From Myroides profundi (GTDB lineage Bacteria; Bacteroidota; Bacteroidia; Flavobacteriales; Flavobacteriaceae), in the NCBI RefSeq assembly GCF_000833025.1, contig NZ_CP010817.1:434001-498000 (forward strand): 64,000 bases of DNA, in the 5' to 3' direction. A program made the position numbers and the translations under genes. The stretch's first letter is position 1, and every line of letters starts with the position of its first letter. Shown here in pieces: positions 50,003 to 59,240 of the stretch. The notes below the pieces were generated by a model. That model ran no database searches, was not told the origin of the DNA, and saw only the letters and a list, made by a program, of their open reading frames with translations.

Positions 50003-52528
50003 ATGAAACAGTTTATTATGGAATATTTAAATTACGTTAGAGAATTTGCAAATGACAGTGTGTCTATTACAGCACATGCTGAAGAGTTTTTAAATAAGAA
50101 TGATTACAGCAATCCACATGAGTGGTATAAAGCGCATGCGATCTGTATGCTGGCTGAACAAATAGGGAAGAATAATGAGGTGCTGGAGAAGCTGTATGAT
50201 CAGCTGAATGAGGACTCTAACTGTATTCATAGTAGTATGAGCCTTAGTGATGAGGATTATGCAGACTGGTTTACAGATGTGAAGGCATTGAATGACATAT
50301 TTATAGATAGAGGATATAAACATGCTTATGCGTATCAATATGAATTATTCATTAACTCTAGATACGGATTTAGAGATGAAGAAAGAGCTGTAGGCTATCT
50401 AAAGAAAGGTGTGGAATTAGGAGATGACTTGTGTAAATGTTATGTAGGATATGCTATGTATTATGGTACACAAGGGTATGAGAAAGATGAAGAGGGAGCA
50501 GTAACAATTCTAAAAACTGCTGTAGATGGAGAGAGAGCAAATATCGCTAATCTGTTTTTGTTAAACATTGAGTTTAGAGGTTGTGCTTCAGGAGAAGAAG
50601 GTAAAGCTGTGGTAGAGAAGTTCTCTGAACTAATCAATGTGAAGAAAAGAGGGCTTTATATCTTAGCTGATTACTATCTAAGAGAAGATGATAACGTTAG
50701 TGCTGAAGCTGCTTTAAAAGATGGTATTGCGAATAATAGTGCTTACTGTAAGTACTTGTTAGGAATGATGGCTTGTAATGGTCGTTTTGAAGAATTAGGC
50801 TATACAGAAGAGCAAGGTAGAGAGTTACTAGCAGATGCTTATGACTATGGTATCACACATGCAGGATATGTACTAGGGTATTCTTACTTCTACCCTAGAA
50901 CTGAAGGACTAGAAGCTAAGCAAGAGGCAGGTATTGAAATGTTCAAGAAATCTATTGCTTACTATTCTAGTGAGGCTACACTAGAGCTAGCTATTATCTA
51001 CTTGTATAATGAAGACTTTAAAGATATCGCTAAAGGAATGGAGTTCTTAGATAGAGGAGTTGAGTATAAATACGATAGAGCAATGTCTGAAAAAGGTTTT
51101 GTTTTATTAGACTTCGAAGAGGTAGAGCGCGATGTAGAAGGAGGAAAAGCAATGTTAGAGCAAGCTATGGCAGCAGGTAATGATTATGCTCCTTATCGAT
51201 TAGGACTAGCGTATCAGAATGCTGATTTTGAAGAAGAGGCAGATTATGAAAAGGCGTTATATCTATTCGAGTTAGCAGCTGAGCGAAATAACTTATCAGG
51301 ATTAGAATTAGCGGGTCGTTATCACCGTTTTGGGTATGCTGGAGAACCTAATCTAGAGAAAGCAGTTAGCTACTACCAAAGAGGGATAGAATACTTTAAT
51401 TCTAATTACTGTAAGGTAGAGTTAGCAATGCTATTAGAGAGAGGAGAAGGTATAGAACAGGATGTCGCTGATGCAGCTCGCTTATATGAGGATGCGCTGA
51501 ATGAAGGGTATACTTATGCGGCTATTCGTCTAGGGTTTATCTATGAAGAAGGTAGCGTAGGAGAACCTGATTATGCTAAAGCAAGAGCTCACTTCGAGTT
51601 AGCTGCAGAACAAGATATGGCTGAGGGTGTATATCATTTAGCTCGCTGTTATAGATATGGTACTGGAGGTGAAGAGAACCAAGAGAAATCATTTGAGTTA
51701 TTTTCTAAAGCATTAGAGTTAGGTTTTGTAGACGCTAATGTTGATATCGCTTTGTTCTATGAAGAAGGTATTAACGGTGGAGAGCCTGATTATGAAAAGG
51801 CTTTTGAATATATGATAGTTGGTGCAGAGGCAGGGTTTAACTATGCACAGTATAAAGTAGGAGTTTATTACTCTTATGGATATCTAGCAGAAACAAATGT
51901 AGAACTAGGTAAAGAGTGGTTTGAAAAATCAGTAGAGAGTGGTTCTCCTCTAGGGATGTTGTCATTAGGAGATTATTATCTATATGGATATGGTGAAGAG
52001 AAGGAGTATGATAAAGCTTTTGAATACTATATCGCAGCAGAAGAGAGAAACTATATCTCTGAAGGACTTGGTATTTGTTACCAATTCGGATTAGGAGTAG
52101 AGGTAGATGAAGTTAAGGCATTCCACTATTATAAATTGGCTGCTGATAGACAGTATGATTCTGCTATATTCCGTCTAGGATTATGTTATTTCTATGGCAA
52201 TGGTACTGAGAGAGATCTAGTAGAAGCATTCCATTACTTAAAGCAAGTGGCTGATAGAGGTAATATGGATGCTGCTAGTTATGTAGGGTTAATGTTAGTG
52301 AAAGGTGATGGTGCAGAGAAAGATCCTGAATATGGTGTGAGTTATTTGATTCAGGCTGCTGAAGCAGGTTTTGATATGGCACAGTACGAGTTGGCTAACT
52401 GTTATTTAAAAGGAGAGGGTGTTCCTCAGAGTGATGATTCTGCTATGGAATGGTATCAACAGGCTGCAGAGAATGGCAATGAAGATGCACAGAAGATAGT
52501 AGGAGGTCCTCGTAAAAGAAGAAGATAA
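50003..52528 (+). CDS. large SEL1-repeat protein
   Basis: 841 residues. From about residue 130 it is an unbroken series of SEL1-type helical repeats of about 36 residues, e.g. EKALYLFELAAERNNLSGL, GRYHRFGYAGEPNLEKAV, LGFIYEEGSVGEPDYAKARA and YELANCYLKGEGVPQSD. The first 100 residues (EYLNYVREFANDSV ...) are helical, not clearly repeats. Ends in a basic tail (PRKRRR). No signal peptide, so cytosolic. SEL1 proteins are protein-binding scaffolds. Its stop overlaps the ATG of the Hsp90-like gene by one base (TAATG), so they are co-translated. Confidence 0.9.
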   Translation: MKQFIMEYLNYVREFANDSVSITAHAEEFLNKNDYSNPHEWYKAHAICMLAEQIGKNNEVLEKLYDQLNEDSNCIHSSMSLSDEDYADWFTDVKALNDIFIDRGYKHAYAYQYELFINSRYGFRDEERAVGYLKKGVELGDDLCKCYVGYAMYYGTQGYEKDEEGAVTILKTAVDGERANIANLFLLNIEFRGCASGEEGKAVVEKFSELINVKKRGLYILADYYLREDDNVSAEAALKDGIANNSAYCKYLLGMMACNGRFEELGYTEEQGRELLADAYDYGITHAGYVLGYSYFYPRTEGLEAKQEAGIEMFKKSIAYYSSEATLELAIIYLYNEDFKDIAKGMEFLDRGVEYKYDRAMSEKGFVLLDFEEVERDVEGGKAMLEQAMAAGNDYAPYRLGLAYQNADFEEEADYEKALYLFELAAERNNLSGLELAGRYHRFGYAGEPNLEKAVSYYQRGIEYFNSNYCKVELAMLLERGEGIEQDVADAARLYEDALNEGYTYAAIRLGFIYEEGSVGEPDYAKARAHFELAAEQDMAEGVYHLARCYRYGTGGEENQEKSFELFSKALELGFVDANVDIALFYEEGINGGEPDYEKAFEYMIVGAEAGFNYAQYKVGVYYSYGYLAETNVELGKEWFEKSVESGSPLGMLSLGDYYLYGYGEEKEYDKAFEYYIAAEERNYISEGLGICYQFGLGVEVDEVKAFHYYKLAADRQYDSAIFRLGLCYFYGNGTERDLVEAFHYLKQVADRGNMDAASYVGLMLVKGDGAEKDPEYGVSYLIQAAEAGFDMAQYELANCYLKGEGVPQSDDSAMEWYQQAAENGNEDAQKIVGGPRKRRR

Positions 52529-54306
52529 TGGAAAATCAGAAACAATTTCAGTTTCAAGTGAATATGAAGGGAATGATAGAACTGTTGTCAGAGCATATAT
52601 ATAGCTCTCCAACAGTATTCGTCAGAGAACTTCTACAGAATGGTATGGATGCGGTGACAGTCCGAAAAGGCATCGATGAAAGCTTTAAAGGAAAGATCAA
52701 TATCACCTTTGAAGGAGATCGTTTAATCTTTCAAGATAATGGAGTAGGACTTACACAAGATGATGTGCATCAGTTCTTATCTGTTATCGGACAAAGCTCT
52801 AAGCGTGGAGAACTAGCTGATAAAGACTTAATCGGTAAGTTTGGTATTGGGTTGTTGTCATGTTTAGTTGTGAGTGAGGCTATTGTCGTAGAATCTCGTT
52901 CGCTATATAAAGACGAGTCTGTAAGATGGACAGGTAAAGCTGACGGTACGTATGAAGTAGAAATGATCCCTCTATTAGATGAAGTAGGTACTAAGGTAAT
53001 CTTAGATGCTAAGAAAGCTTGGCGTAGTCTGTTTAAGCGTGATGAGGTGAAACAGAATGTGCTGTTTTATGGTAGTGCATTACCTATAGAAGTGAACCTA
53101 ATCGAAAAAGGTGAGGTAGAACAATGCTTAGATGGTAATCCTGTTTGGTTAGATAATGAAAGTTCAAAAGAACAGTTATTAGATTATGGTAAGGAAGTGT
53201 TTAAGACGAAGTTCTTAGACGTGTTTAGACTATATTCTGAAGCTGGTGAGATACAAGGAGTAGCTTATATTATCCCGAATAAGGTGAATACTACAGCTAC
53301 TAAAGAACATAAAATATTTCTGAAAAAGATGTATCTATGTGATCAGGCTACTAATCTGTTGCCTGAGTGGACTTCTTTTGTGCGTTGTATTTTTAATTCG
53401 AATGCGTTACAACCTACGGCTTCTAGAGAGTCATTAATGAATAATGCGGTCTTACAAGAGTCTAAAAAGGAGTTGAGTGAGTGTTTTAAAGATTACTTAA
53501 AGACACTTTCTATTACTAATCCTGAGATTTTAGAGAAGATTATTAGTATTCACCATATGTTTATTAAGGCATTGGCGGCATCTGATAACGAGATTATGAC
53601 CATGTTCGAAGACTACCTCCCTTTTGAGACAAATCAGGGAATGATGGCTTTCGGAGAGATTAAAGAAACCTATAAGAATATATACTATACTCCATCTCTA
53701 GATGATTATAGACAAATACGTCGTATTGCAGGCTCTCAGAATAAGTTAGTGATTAATGCAGCGTATAGCTATGAAACGGATCTAATAGAAAAGCTTAAAC
53801 GCTCTCATGCAGAGTTAAAGCTAGAACGTATCGCACCTAATGATATTCTAGAGGAATTCGAAGATGCAATAGAAGATAGTCAACGTATAGAGAACTTTAT
53901 AGATAAAGCAAATAAAATATTAAAGAGACATTTCTGTAGAGCAGAGGTAAAGAGATTTGAGCCAAAAGATACGACAGCGATTTACATTGCTAATGAGGAT
54001 GCCCTGACTTCTAAAAATATTCAGAGTTTGTCTCAGACGTCTAATCCTTTTGCGAGTACTTTACAGCATTTTAAAAAGAAAGAGGAAGTAATGCCGACAC
54101 TGTGTTTTAATCAACAAAGTGAGTTGGTAGAGAAAGTAATGCTTATCGATGATGATGAGTTGTTCGAGGCTTTAATTAATGTGCTTTATGTACAAGCTCT
54201 TATGCTAGGAGGGTACACTATTAATAAAAGAGAAATGGATACCTTCAACGATGCTCTATATCAGTTTATGATCTTAGGAATGTCTAATTTCTTACCTAAA
54301 TTTTAA
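52528..54306 (+). CDS. Hsp90-like (HtpG-family) chaperone ATPase
   Basis: 592 residues, close to HtpG (about 625). The GHKL ATPase site is complete: catalytic E34, N38 and D41 in VRELLQNGMDAV, D70-N-G-V-G-L for Mg/adenine, and IGKFGIGLLSC (about 107-116) for the lid. A middle domain follows with Arg-containing NALQPTASRESLMNN (an HtpG-like ASRE segment, about 295-310). The C-terminal third is divergent, with no eukaryotic EEVD tail. It differs from the housekeeping form in being bound in an operon with helical-repeat proteins, which recalls Hsp90 co-chaperones. Probably a specialised paralogue. Confidence 0.88.
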   Translation: MENQKQFQFQVNMKGMIELLSEHIYSSPTVFVRELLQNGMDAVTVRKGIDESFKGKINITFEGDRLIFQDNGVGLTQDDVHQFLSVIGQSSKRGELADKDLIGKFGIGLLSCLVVSEAIVVESRSLYKDESVRWTGKADGTYEVEMIPLLDEVGTKVILDAKKAWRSLFKRDEVKQNVLFYGSALPIEVNLIEKGEVEQCLDGNPVWLDNESSKEQLLDYGKEVFKTKFLDVFRLYSEAGEIQGVAYIIPNKVNTTATKEHKIFLKKMYLCDQATNLLPEWTSFVRCIFNSNALQPTASRESLMNNAVLQESKKELSECFKDYLKTLSITNPEILEKIISIHHMFIKALAASDNEIMTMFEDYLPFETNQGMMAFGEIKETYKNIYYTPSLDDYRQIRRIAGSQNKLVINAAYSYETDLIEKLKRSHAELKLERIAPNDILEEFEDAIEDSQRIENFIDKANKILKRHFCRAEVKRFEPKDTTAIYIANEDALTSKNIQSLSQTSNPFASTLQHFKKKEEVMPTLCFNQQSELVEKVMLIDDDELFEALINVLYVQALMLGGYTINKREMDTFNDALYQFMILGMSNFLPKF

Positions 54307-54308
54307 GT

Positions 54309-55385
54309 ATGTATCGGTTAGAAATACAGAAATTGTTATTAGCTATTGATGAGAATATAGACGATCAGGAACTGTGTTTAAGTTTCATTCGTCAAGGTAT
54401 TCAGATTGCAGATAAGCACAATGATTTGGACTGGGGAGTAGATTTGCGTTATAGCTTAATACACGAAGAACGTGCTACTTCTGGATGTACAGAAAGTGTG
54501 TTGGCTTTTGCTTGGATTCTAGATGTCTGTGATCGATACCCTGAGCGTTTTCACGAGTCAGAGTTCTTGTTAGAATATGAATGGATGCTGTGCTCTGCAT
54601 ATAGTAATGCATCACTGTCTACAGAACAGATTCTAGCAGTAGCGGATGATCTGTATGCAAGATTAGAGCGCAACCATATTAGCAAAAGAGGATATTACTT
54701 CACTATGGCGGAGTATGTTCAGAATATAGGTGACTATGCAAAAGGTGAAGAGTATATTAAACTAGCGATGCAAGAGCCTTATGATGATGAGAATATAGAG
54801 ATAATGGAGTATGATTATCGCATAGAGAATTTGGTTTTAATGAGCAGATTCGATGAGGCTATTGTGCTAATGGAGCAGGTGGAGTTAAAGAAGTTAAGTG
54901 ATTTTGCTTTGCCTTTTGAGACTTATTGTGCTATGGCTTATTGTATGGCAAAAGAAGAAGATGTCAGAGCATCTATTTATTTAGAGAAAGCAAAGGCTTC
55001 TTTTGAAACATTAAGGGAAGTAAATAGCTCTATGTTATATAGTATGACACGTCTGATGTACGCTATGTTTTTATTGAATGATCAGATGATGTGGTCTACC
55101 TTTGAGCGTATTGCTGATTGGGAGATAGATGCAGAAGACGACTTGCAGTTTATGTTGAGTAGACATGCTGCTTTGATTTGTGCTCAAGGAGGAGTGAAAG
55201 AGTTAGACCTTTCTCCGAGGTTGTCATATTATGAGCCTAGTGGGAAGTATGATTTGATACAGTTATACGGGTATTATGATGGTATAGCGACTAGATTAGG
55301 GCTACAGTTTGACTCGCGTAATGGCTCAGATTTTTGTTCTAAGGAATATAGAGAATTAAAATTGACGAATGGAATAAAAGGATAA
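54309..55385 (+). CDS. helical-repeat (TPR-like) protein, paralog 1
   Basis: 358 residues, all-helical. Begins LEIQKLLLAIDENIDDQELCLSF and contains KHNDLDWGVDLRYSLI, ESEFLLEYEWMLCSAYSNAS and KGEEYIKLAMQEPYDDE, then RASIYLEKAKASFETL. Helix-turn-helix pairs with small residues fit TPR-like folds but no clean TPR consensus. Starts 2 bases after the Hsp90-like stop and ends 2 bases before its paralogue. No signal peptide. A Hsp90 partner is inferred from position and fold class. Confidence 0.82.
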   Translation: MYRLEIQKLLLAIDENIDDQELCLSFIRQGIQIADKHNDLDWGVDLRYSLIHEERATSGCTESVLAFAWILDVCDRYPERFHESEFLLEYEWMLCSAYSNASLSTEQILAVADDLYARLERNHISKRGYYFTMAEYVQNIGDYAKGEEYIKLAMQEPYDDENIEIMEYDYRIENLVLMSRFDEAIVLMEQVELKKLSDFALPFETYCAMAYCMAKEEDVRASIYLEKAKASFETLREVNSSMLYSMTRLMYAMFLLNDQMMWSTFERIADWEIDAEDDLQFMLSRHAALICAQGGVKELDLSPRLSYYEPSGKYDLIQLYGYYDGIATRLGLQFDSRNGSDFCSKEYRELKLTNGIKG

Positions 55386-55387
55386 TT

Positions 55388-56449
55388 ATGAATTATAATC
55401 TAGAAATACAGAAGATCTTATTAAAGGTAGAAGAGTTACCTAGTTTTAGTGATAAAGTAAAGGCATTAAAAGAGGCTATTGCTCTTGCAGATAAACACAA
55501 TGATTTAGATTGGGGATTTGATTTAAGATTAACCTTGATTCAAAAAGAGAGAAATACCTCTAAGTGTGAGGAGAGTTTTCCTGCTTTTGCATGGATACTT
55601 AATGCGAGTGATTCTAATGAGGATTACTTCGACGAGTCAGAGTTCTTATGGGAGTATAAGTGGATGTTCTGTTCTGCTTACCGCAATGCTTCTATTTCTT
55701 TAGAACAGATTAAAGAAATAGGAGATGACCTAAGAAGACGTCTTAAAAAGAATGGATATAGTGATAGAGCATATTATAATGTAATGACTGGATATGCATT
55801 GCATCTAAGAGATTATAAGTTAGCAAAAGAGTATATTCGCTTGGCTGATGAAGAGATCTTAGACGATATGGCTAACTGTCCTGCTTGTGAGTTAGATACT
55901 AAAGTAGAGACTTTATTAGATCTAGGTCATATAGATGAGTCATTAGTAAAGGCACAAGATCTGATCAATAAGAAGTTGACGTGTTATTCAATGCCTTTCC
56001 AAACCTTTTGTAGTTTTGCTAATAAGTTATATGATGCAGGTGATGATAGAGCTTCTATCTACTTCGATAAAGCATTAGAAGAATATCACGCGCATGATCA
56101 ATACGATAGTTCTGTAGGATACTCTATGGGAGAGTTAGTGTCTTATATGGCAAAAACAAAGCATCCTGAGATGTGGAGCTTCTTCTCTCGTATCTGTGAG
56201 TGGCAGTTAGGTGCTGAAGATATACATATCTATAACTTTGCTAAAGCAATGGCTCCGTTGATGCAAGGAGAAGGTGAAGTAACATTAAGCTTATCTCCAC
56301 TATTGCCTTATTATCAAGAGTCAGGAGTGTATAAGTTATCTGATTTATATACTTACTTTAAGGATACGGCTTATGATTATGCTAATAGATTCGATCAACG
56401 TAATCACAATACTAATTTTAAACAAGAAGTAGATAAGGCATTAAACTAA
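55388..56449 (+). CDS. helical-repeat (TPR-like) protein, paralog 2
   Basis: 353 residues, aligning end to end with the preceding protein: LEIQKILLKVEEL, KHNDLDWGFDLRLTLI, ESEFLWEYKWMFCSAYRNAS, and at the end LSPLLPYYQESGVYKLSDLY against LSPRLSYYEPSGKYDLIQLY. The pair must come from duplication. Last gene of the four-gene operon, followed by a terminator at 56478. Family not recognised. Two divergent copies kept side by side suggest either a heterodimer or different client binding. Confidence 0.82.
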   Translation: MNYNLEIQKILLKVEELPSFSDKVKALKEAIALADKHNDLDWGFDLRLTLIQKERNTSKCEESFPAFAWILNASDSNEDYFDESEFLWEYKWMFCSAYRNASISLEQIKEIGDDLRRRLKKNGYSDRAYYNVMTGYALHLRDYKLAKEYIRLADEEILDDMANCPACELDTKVETLLDLGHIDESLVKAQDLINKKLTCYSMPFQTFCSFANKLYDAGDDRASIYFDKALEEYHAHDQYDSSVGYSMGELVSYMAKTKHPEMWSFFSRICEWQLGAEDIHIYNFAKAMAPLMQGEGEVTLSLSPLLPYYQESGVYKLSDLYTYFKDTAYDYANRFDQRNHNTNFKQEVDKALN

Positions 56450-56477
56450 ACGTGCTTATTGACTTTAGATATTTACA

Positions 56478-56511
56478 GCAAGACTTCAGAATATGAGGTC
56501 TTGCTTTTTTT
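56478..56511 (+). terminator. terminator of the SEL1/Hsp90-like operon
   Basis: GCAAGAC / GTCTTGC with a 13-base loop and seven T. Confidence 0.8.
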
Positions 56512-56514
56512 ATA

Positions 56515-56543
56515 TTAAAAAAGCCACTCTTTTTTTGAGTGGC
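56515..56543 (-). terminator. terminator for the acidic coiled-coil gene
   Basis: Minus strand GCCACTC / GAGTGGC stem with a poly-A loop followed by TTTTTT. Confidence 0.8.
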
Positions 56544-56550
56544 TGTATCG

Positions 56551-57741
56551 TTAGAATAGGCTAATCTGTCCGTCTTGTTCAGCTTTGACTATTTTCTTTT
56601 CTTTTTTCTTCTCTTTCTTTTCTTTTTGTTCACTAGGTTCAACCTCGATCATTTCTACATCAAATATCTCTATTTGCATAACATCTTGGCTATATGGGAT
56701 GTCTTCTTTTTCAGTAAGTAGTGTATTCATTCCTTGTTCTGGCTGTGATGAGATGATAGGTTCGTGATTGATAAGATCTTGTTCATCTACATTTATACCA
56801 GTTTTAGCAATATTAAATAACTCATTGTACTTAGGGTCACTGAAGGTTACTTGTTCTGCTGTATTCTTTTTCTCTGAAGGTGGTACAGGGTCTTCTGTAG
56901 TAATTCTCTCCCAATCTAACTTCGGTTGACTTTCTGGTATACTCGTCATGAATAAGTCTTCCTCTATGCTGTAGATCGTTTCTTGAGTAGGGAATGTTTC
57001 AGTAGTTATATTAGGTTCCTCAGTAGGAACTATTGTTTCTTCTGTCACATCTATTTCTTTCTCTTGATAAGAGCTATGGTCTAAAGGAAGTTCGTTATCT
57101 AGGATTACTTCTTCCTCTACAGAAGGAGTGAATAACTCTTCTAACGTATTAGGCATAGTAGATACTACCTCATGAGATACTTCTTCATTCGGAGTATCTA
57201 TTTCTTCTTCATGATCACTAAAAGCATCTGTCATATCAAATAGGATAGGTATCTCTACTTGATTAGGATCTACTGTATGTGTGTCTTCTGTACCTTCTAG
57301 TACTAAGATTCTCTCTGGCTTAGGCTCTGTAATCTCTATAGAATTATCTTCTACTAAGTCTTCGTCTATGATAGTGATATCTTCTTCTTTAGCGAAGATG
57401 TCTAGTTTATTATGCAGTTCAGAGATAAGTCTTTTTATCTTTTTGATATGTAGGTTATCACTGAATAATTCTTTTTCGTGAACAGCTTCTAGAAGCTTAT
57501 ACATAGAGTACGCTTCATGGTATTTCAATACTAATGAATGCTTTTTATTATGATCAAGAATAGAAACTTGCTTCTGTATTGTCTTTGCTTTATCTTCTAA
57601 CTTATTGATTAAATCTTCTTTGATGCTTATTAGTAATGCGTCTGTGACATTCTCTACAATATAGTCATCTGTATGCTTAACCATTTTGATGACTGTAAGC
57701 AATACGTCATTATTTAATTTAAGTTGAATTTTTGCAATCAT
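56551..57741 (-). CDS. acidic coiled-coil protein of unknown function
   Basis: 396 residues from ATG 57741 (an in-frame TTG at 57777 would add 12). N-terminal 130 residues are helical and basic/acidic with coiled-coil character (KEDLINKLEDKAKTIQKQVSIL, KKIKRLISELHNKLDIF). The next 230 are very Glu/Thr/Pro-rich and likely disordered, then a Lys-rich stretch (EQKEKKEKKKEKKIVK) and an end QDGQISLF that looks like a short binding motif. The final ISLF is reminiscent of clamp-binding QxxSLF peptides (QDGQISLF). No signal peptide. Convergent with the operon above. Confidence 0.7.
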   Translation of the reverse strand: MIAKIQLKLNNDVLLTVIKMVKHTDDYIVENVTDALLISIKEDLINKLEDKAKTIQKQVSILDHNKKHSLVLKYHEAYSMYKLLEAVHEKELFSDNLHIKKIKRLISELHNKLDIFAKEEDITIIDEDLVEDNSIEITEPKPERILVLEGTEDTHTVDPNQVEIPILFDMTDAFSDHEEEIDTPNEEVSHEVVSTMPNTLEELFTPSVEEEVILDNELPLDHSSYQEKEIDVTEETIVPTEEPNITTETFPTQETIYSIEEDLFMTSIPESQPKLDWERITTEDPVPPSEKKNTAEQVTFSDPKYNELFNIAKTGINVDEQDLINHEPIISSQPEQGMNTLLTEKEDIPYSQDVMQIEIFDVEMIEVEPSEQKEKKEKKKEKKIVKAEQDGQISLF

Positions 57742-58142
57742 TTTATTCGTGAAAAAGGCTTGTTTATTTACGTTCAAGAAAGTTCACAAAATAATGAAAA
57801 ATTATTGTAAGTGCTACGTATTTAGGGGAAAATATTATTAATTAGAGCGGGTTAAGACGATTTATAGACTATAATAAATAGTCTTTTTTGTAATGAGTTG
57901 ATTTGTTTAGTTTTATGTTTTTGTAGTGTCCTTTTTTTCTTAGTTTACCTCATAAGATTTTGAAGATAAATGAAGATATATAAAATTGTTATTCAAAGGA
58001 TTGCTTCTAACCCTACGTTTATTGGGTAAAAGAAGTCGCGTTATGTGGTATAATGGTTTTTTATCAGTAACTTTAATAAGTGAAACAAGGCAAACACCTT
58101 GCCTCATATAGACAGAAATAATAATATTAAAAATAGTAAGAT
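57742..58142. other. intergenic region upstream of two divergent genes
   Basis: About 400 bases, AT-rich, no exact -7 element for either gene and no small gene. A short hairpin AGGCAA/TTGCCT lies near 58088-58104; no repeat seen. Confidence 0.5.
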
Positions 58143-59141
58143 ATGAAGATTGCTTTTTTTTCTACGCAACCTTATGATGTAATATTCTTTGATAAGGAGA
58201 ATAAACAATTTGGCTTTGAATTAGAATACTTTGAAACAGGTTTGGATGAACAAACGGTGAATGTGATTACAGAAGGCACTGATGTAGTATGTGTATTCGT
58301 AAATGATAAAGTAGACTCTGAGGTGATTAGTAATCTAGCTAAGAAAGATGTTAAGTATATTGCTCTTCGTTGTGCAGGGTTTAATAACGTAGACTTGGAT
58401 GCTGCTCATAAACATAATATACGAGTTTGTCGTGTACCTGCATATTCTCCAGAAGCAGTAGCAGAGCATACATTAGCTATGCTATTTACTATTAATAGAA
58501 AGATTCACAAGGCATATAATCGCGTTAGAGAACAGAACTTCTCTTTAAATGGATTGTTAGGAACTAATATCTATAAAAAGACAGTCGGAATTATAGGAAC
58601 AGGTAATATAGGTGCGGTTTTTTGTCGTATGATGAAAGCTTTAGGTACTGAAGTTTTAGCTTATGATATTTATAAAAATGAACAATTAGAGGCTGAAGGG
58701 ATTCGTTATGTAGAGTTAGAAGAGCTATTTACGAAGTCTGATATTATTTCACTACACTGTCCGCTTACACCAGATACGATGCATCTGATTAATGAAGATA
58801 CGATTAGTAAAATGAAAGATGGAGTAATGTTGATTAATACGAGTAGAGGTAAACTGATCGATACACACGCTATTATACAAGGGCTTAGAGCAAAGAAAAT
58901 AGGTGCTTTGGGAATAGATGTATACGAGCAAGAAGAGAAGGTATTCTTTAGAGACTTATCAGGAACAATATTAGAGGATGAACGTTTACAATTATTAACT
59001 TCATTCCCAAATGTATTAGTAACTGCTCACCAGGCTTTCTTTACAGATGAAGCGCTGACTCAGATAGCTTTTATTACATTAGATAACCTAAAACAACTTA
59101 AAACGAATAATGAGATAGTAGGTAGAAATGCTGAACTATAA
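58143..59141 (+). CDS. ldhA: 2-hydroxyacid dehydrogenase, D-lactate dehydrogenase type
   Basis: 332 residues. NAD fold motif GTGNIG at 152-157, and the catalytic set R235 (INTSRGKLID), E264 (DVYEQEE) and H296 (TAHQAFF) by count. Sequence style (YSPEAVAEHTLAMLF, DVYEQEEKVFFRDLS) matches LdhA, which reduces pyruvate to D-lactate during fermentation. Other 2-keto acids are possible. Single gene with a terminator-like palindrome after it. Cytosolic. Confidence 0.92.
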   Translation: MKIAFFSTQPYDVIFFDKENKQFGFELEYFETGLDEQTVNVITEGTDVVCVFVNDKVDSEVISNLAKKDVKYIALRCAGFNNVDLDAAHKHNIRVCRVPAYSPEAVAEHTLAMLFTINRKIHKAYNRVREQNFSLNGLLGTNIYKKTVGIIGTGNIGAVFCRMMKALGTEVLAYDIYKNEQLEAEGIRYVELEELFTKSDIISLHCPLTPDTMHLINEDTISKMKDGVMLINTSRGKLIDTHAIIQGLRAKKIGALGIDVYEQEEKVFFRDLSGTILEDERLQLLTSFPNVLVTAHQAFFTDEALTQIAFITLDNLKQLKTNNEIVGRNAEL

Positions 59142-59172
59142 CTGATTTATTTTTGAGATTTTATGTAAGACA

Positions 59173-59206
59173 AGGGGCTGTCTCATTATAGAATGAGACA
59201 GCCCCT
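59173..59206. terminator. palindrome between convergent genes
   Basis: AGGGGCTGTCTCATT / AATGAGACAGCCCCT, a 15-bp perfect stem with a 4-base loop. The T run after it is short, but the stem is strong and serves both directions. Confidence 0.8.
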
Positions 59207-59240
59207 CTAAGTAATAATTGTTCTAACTAACTCAATTCAC

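Noticed and set aside
52528..54306. Reading the Hsp90-like gene as plain housekeeping htpG
   Set aside because: The ATPase core would fit, but the divergent C-terminal third and tight operon with SEL1 and TPR-like genes are unlike htpG loci; left open for a genome-wide check.
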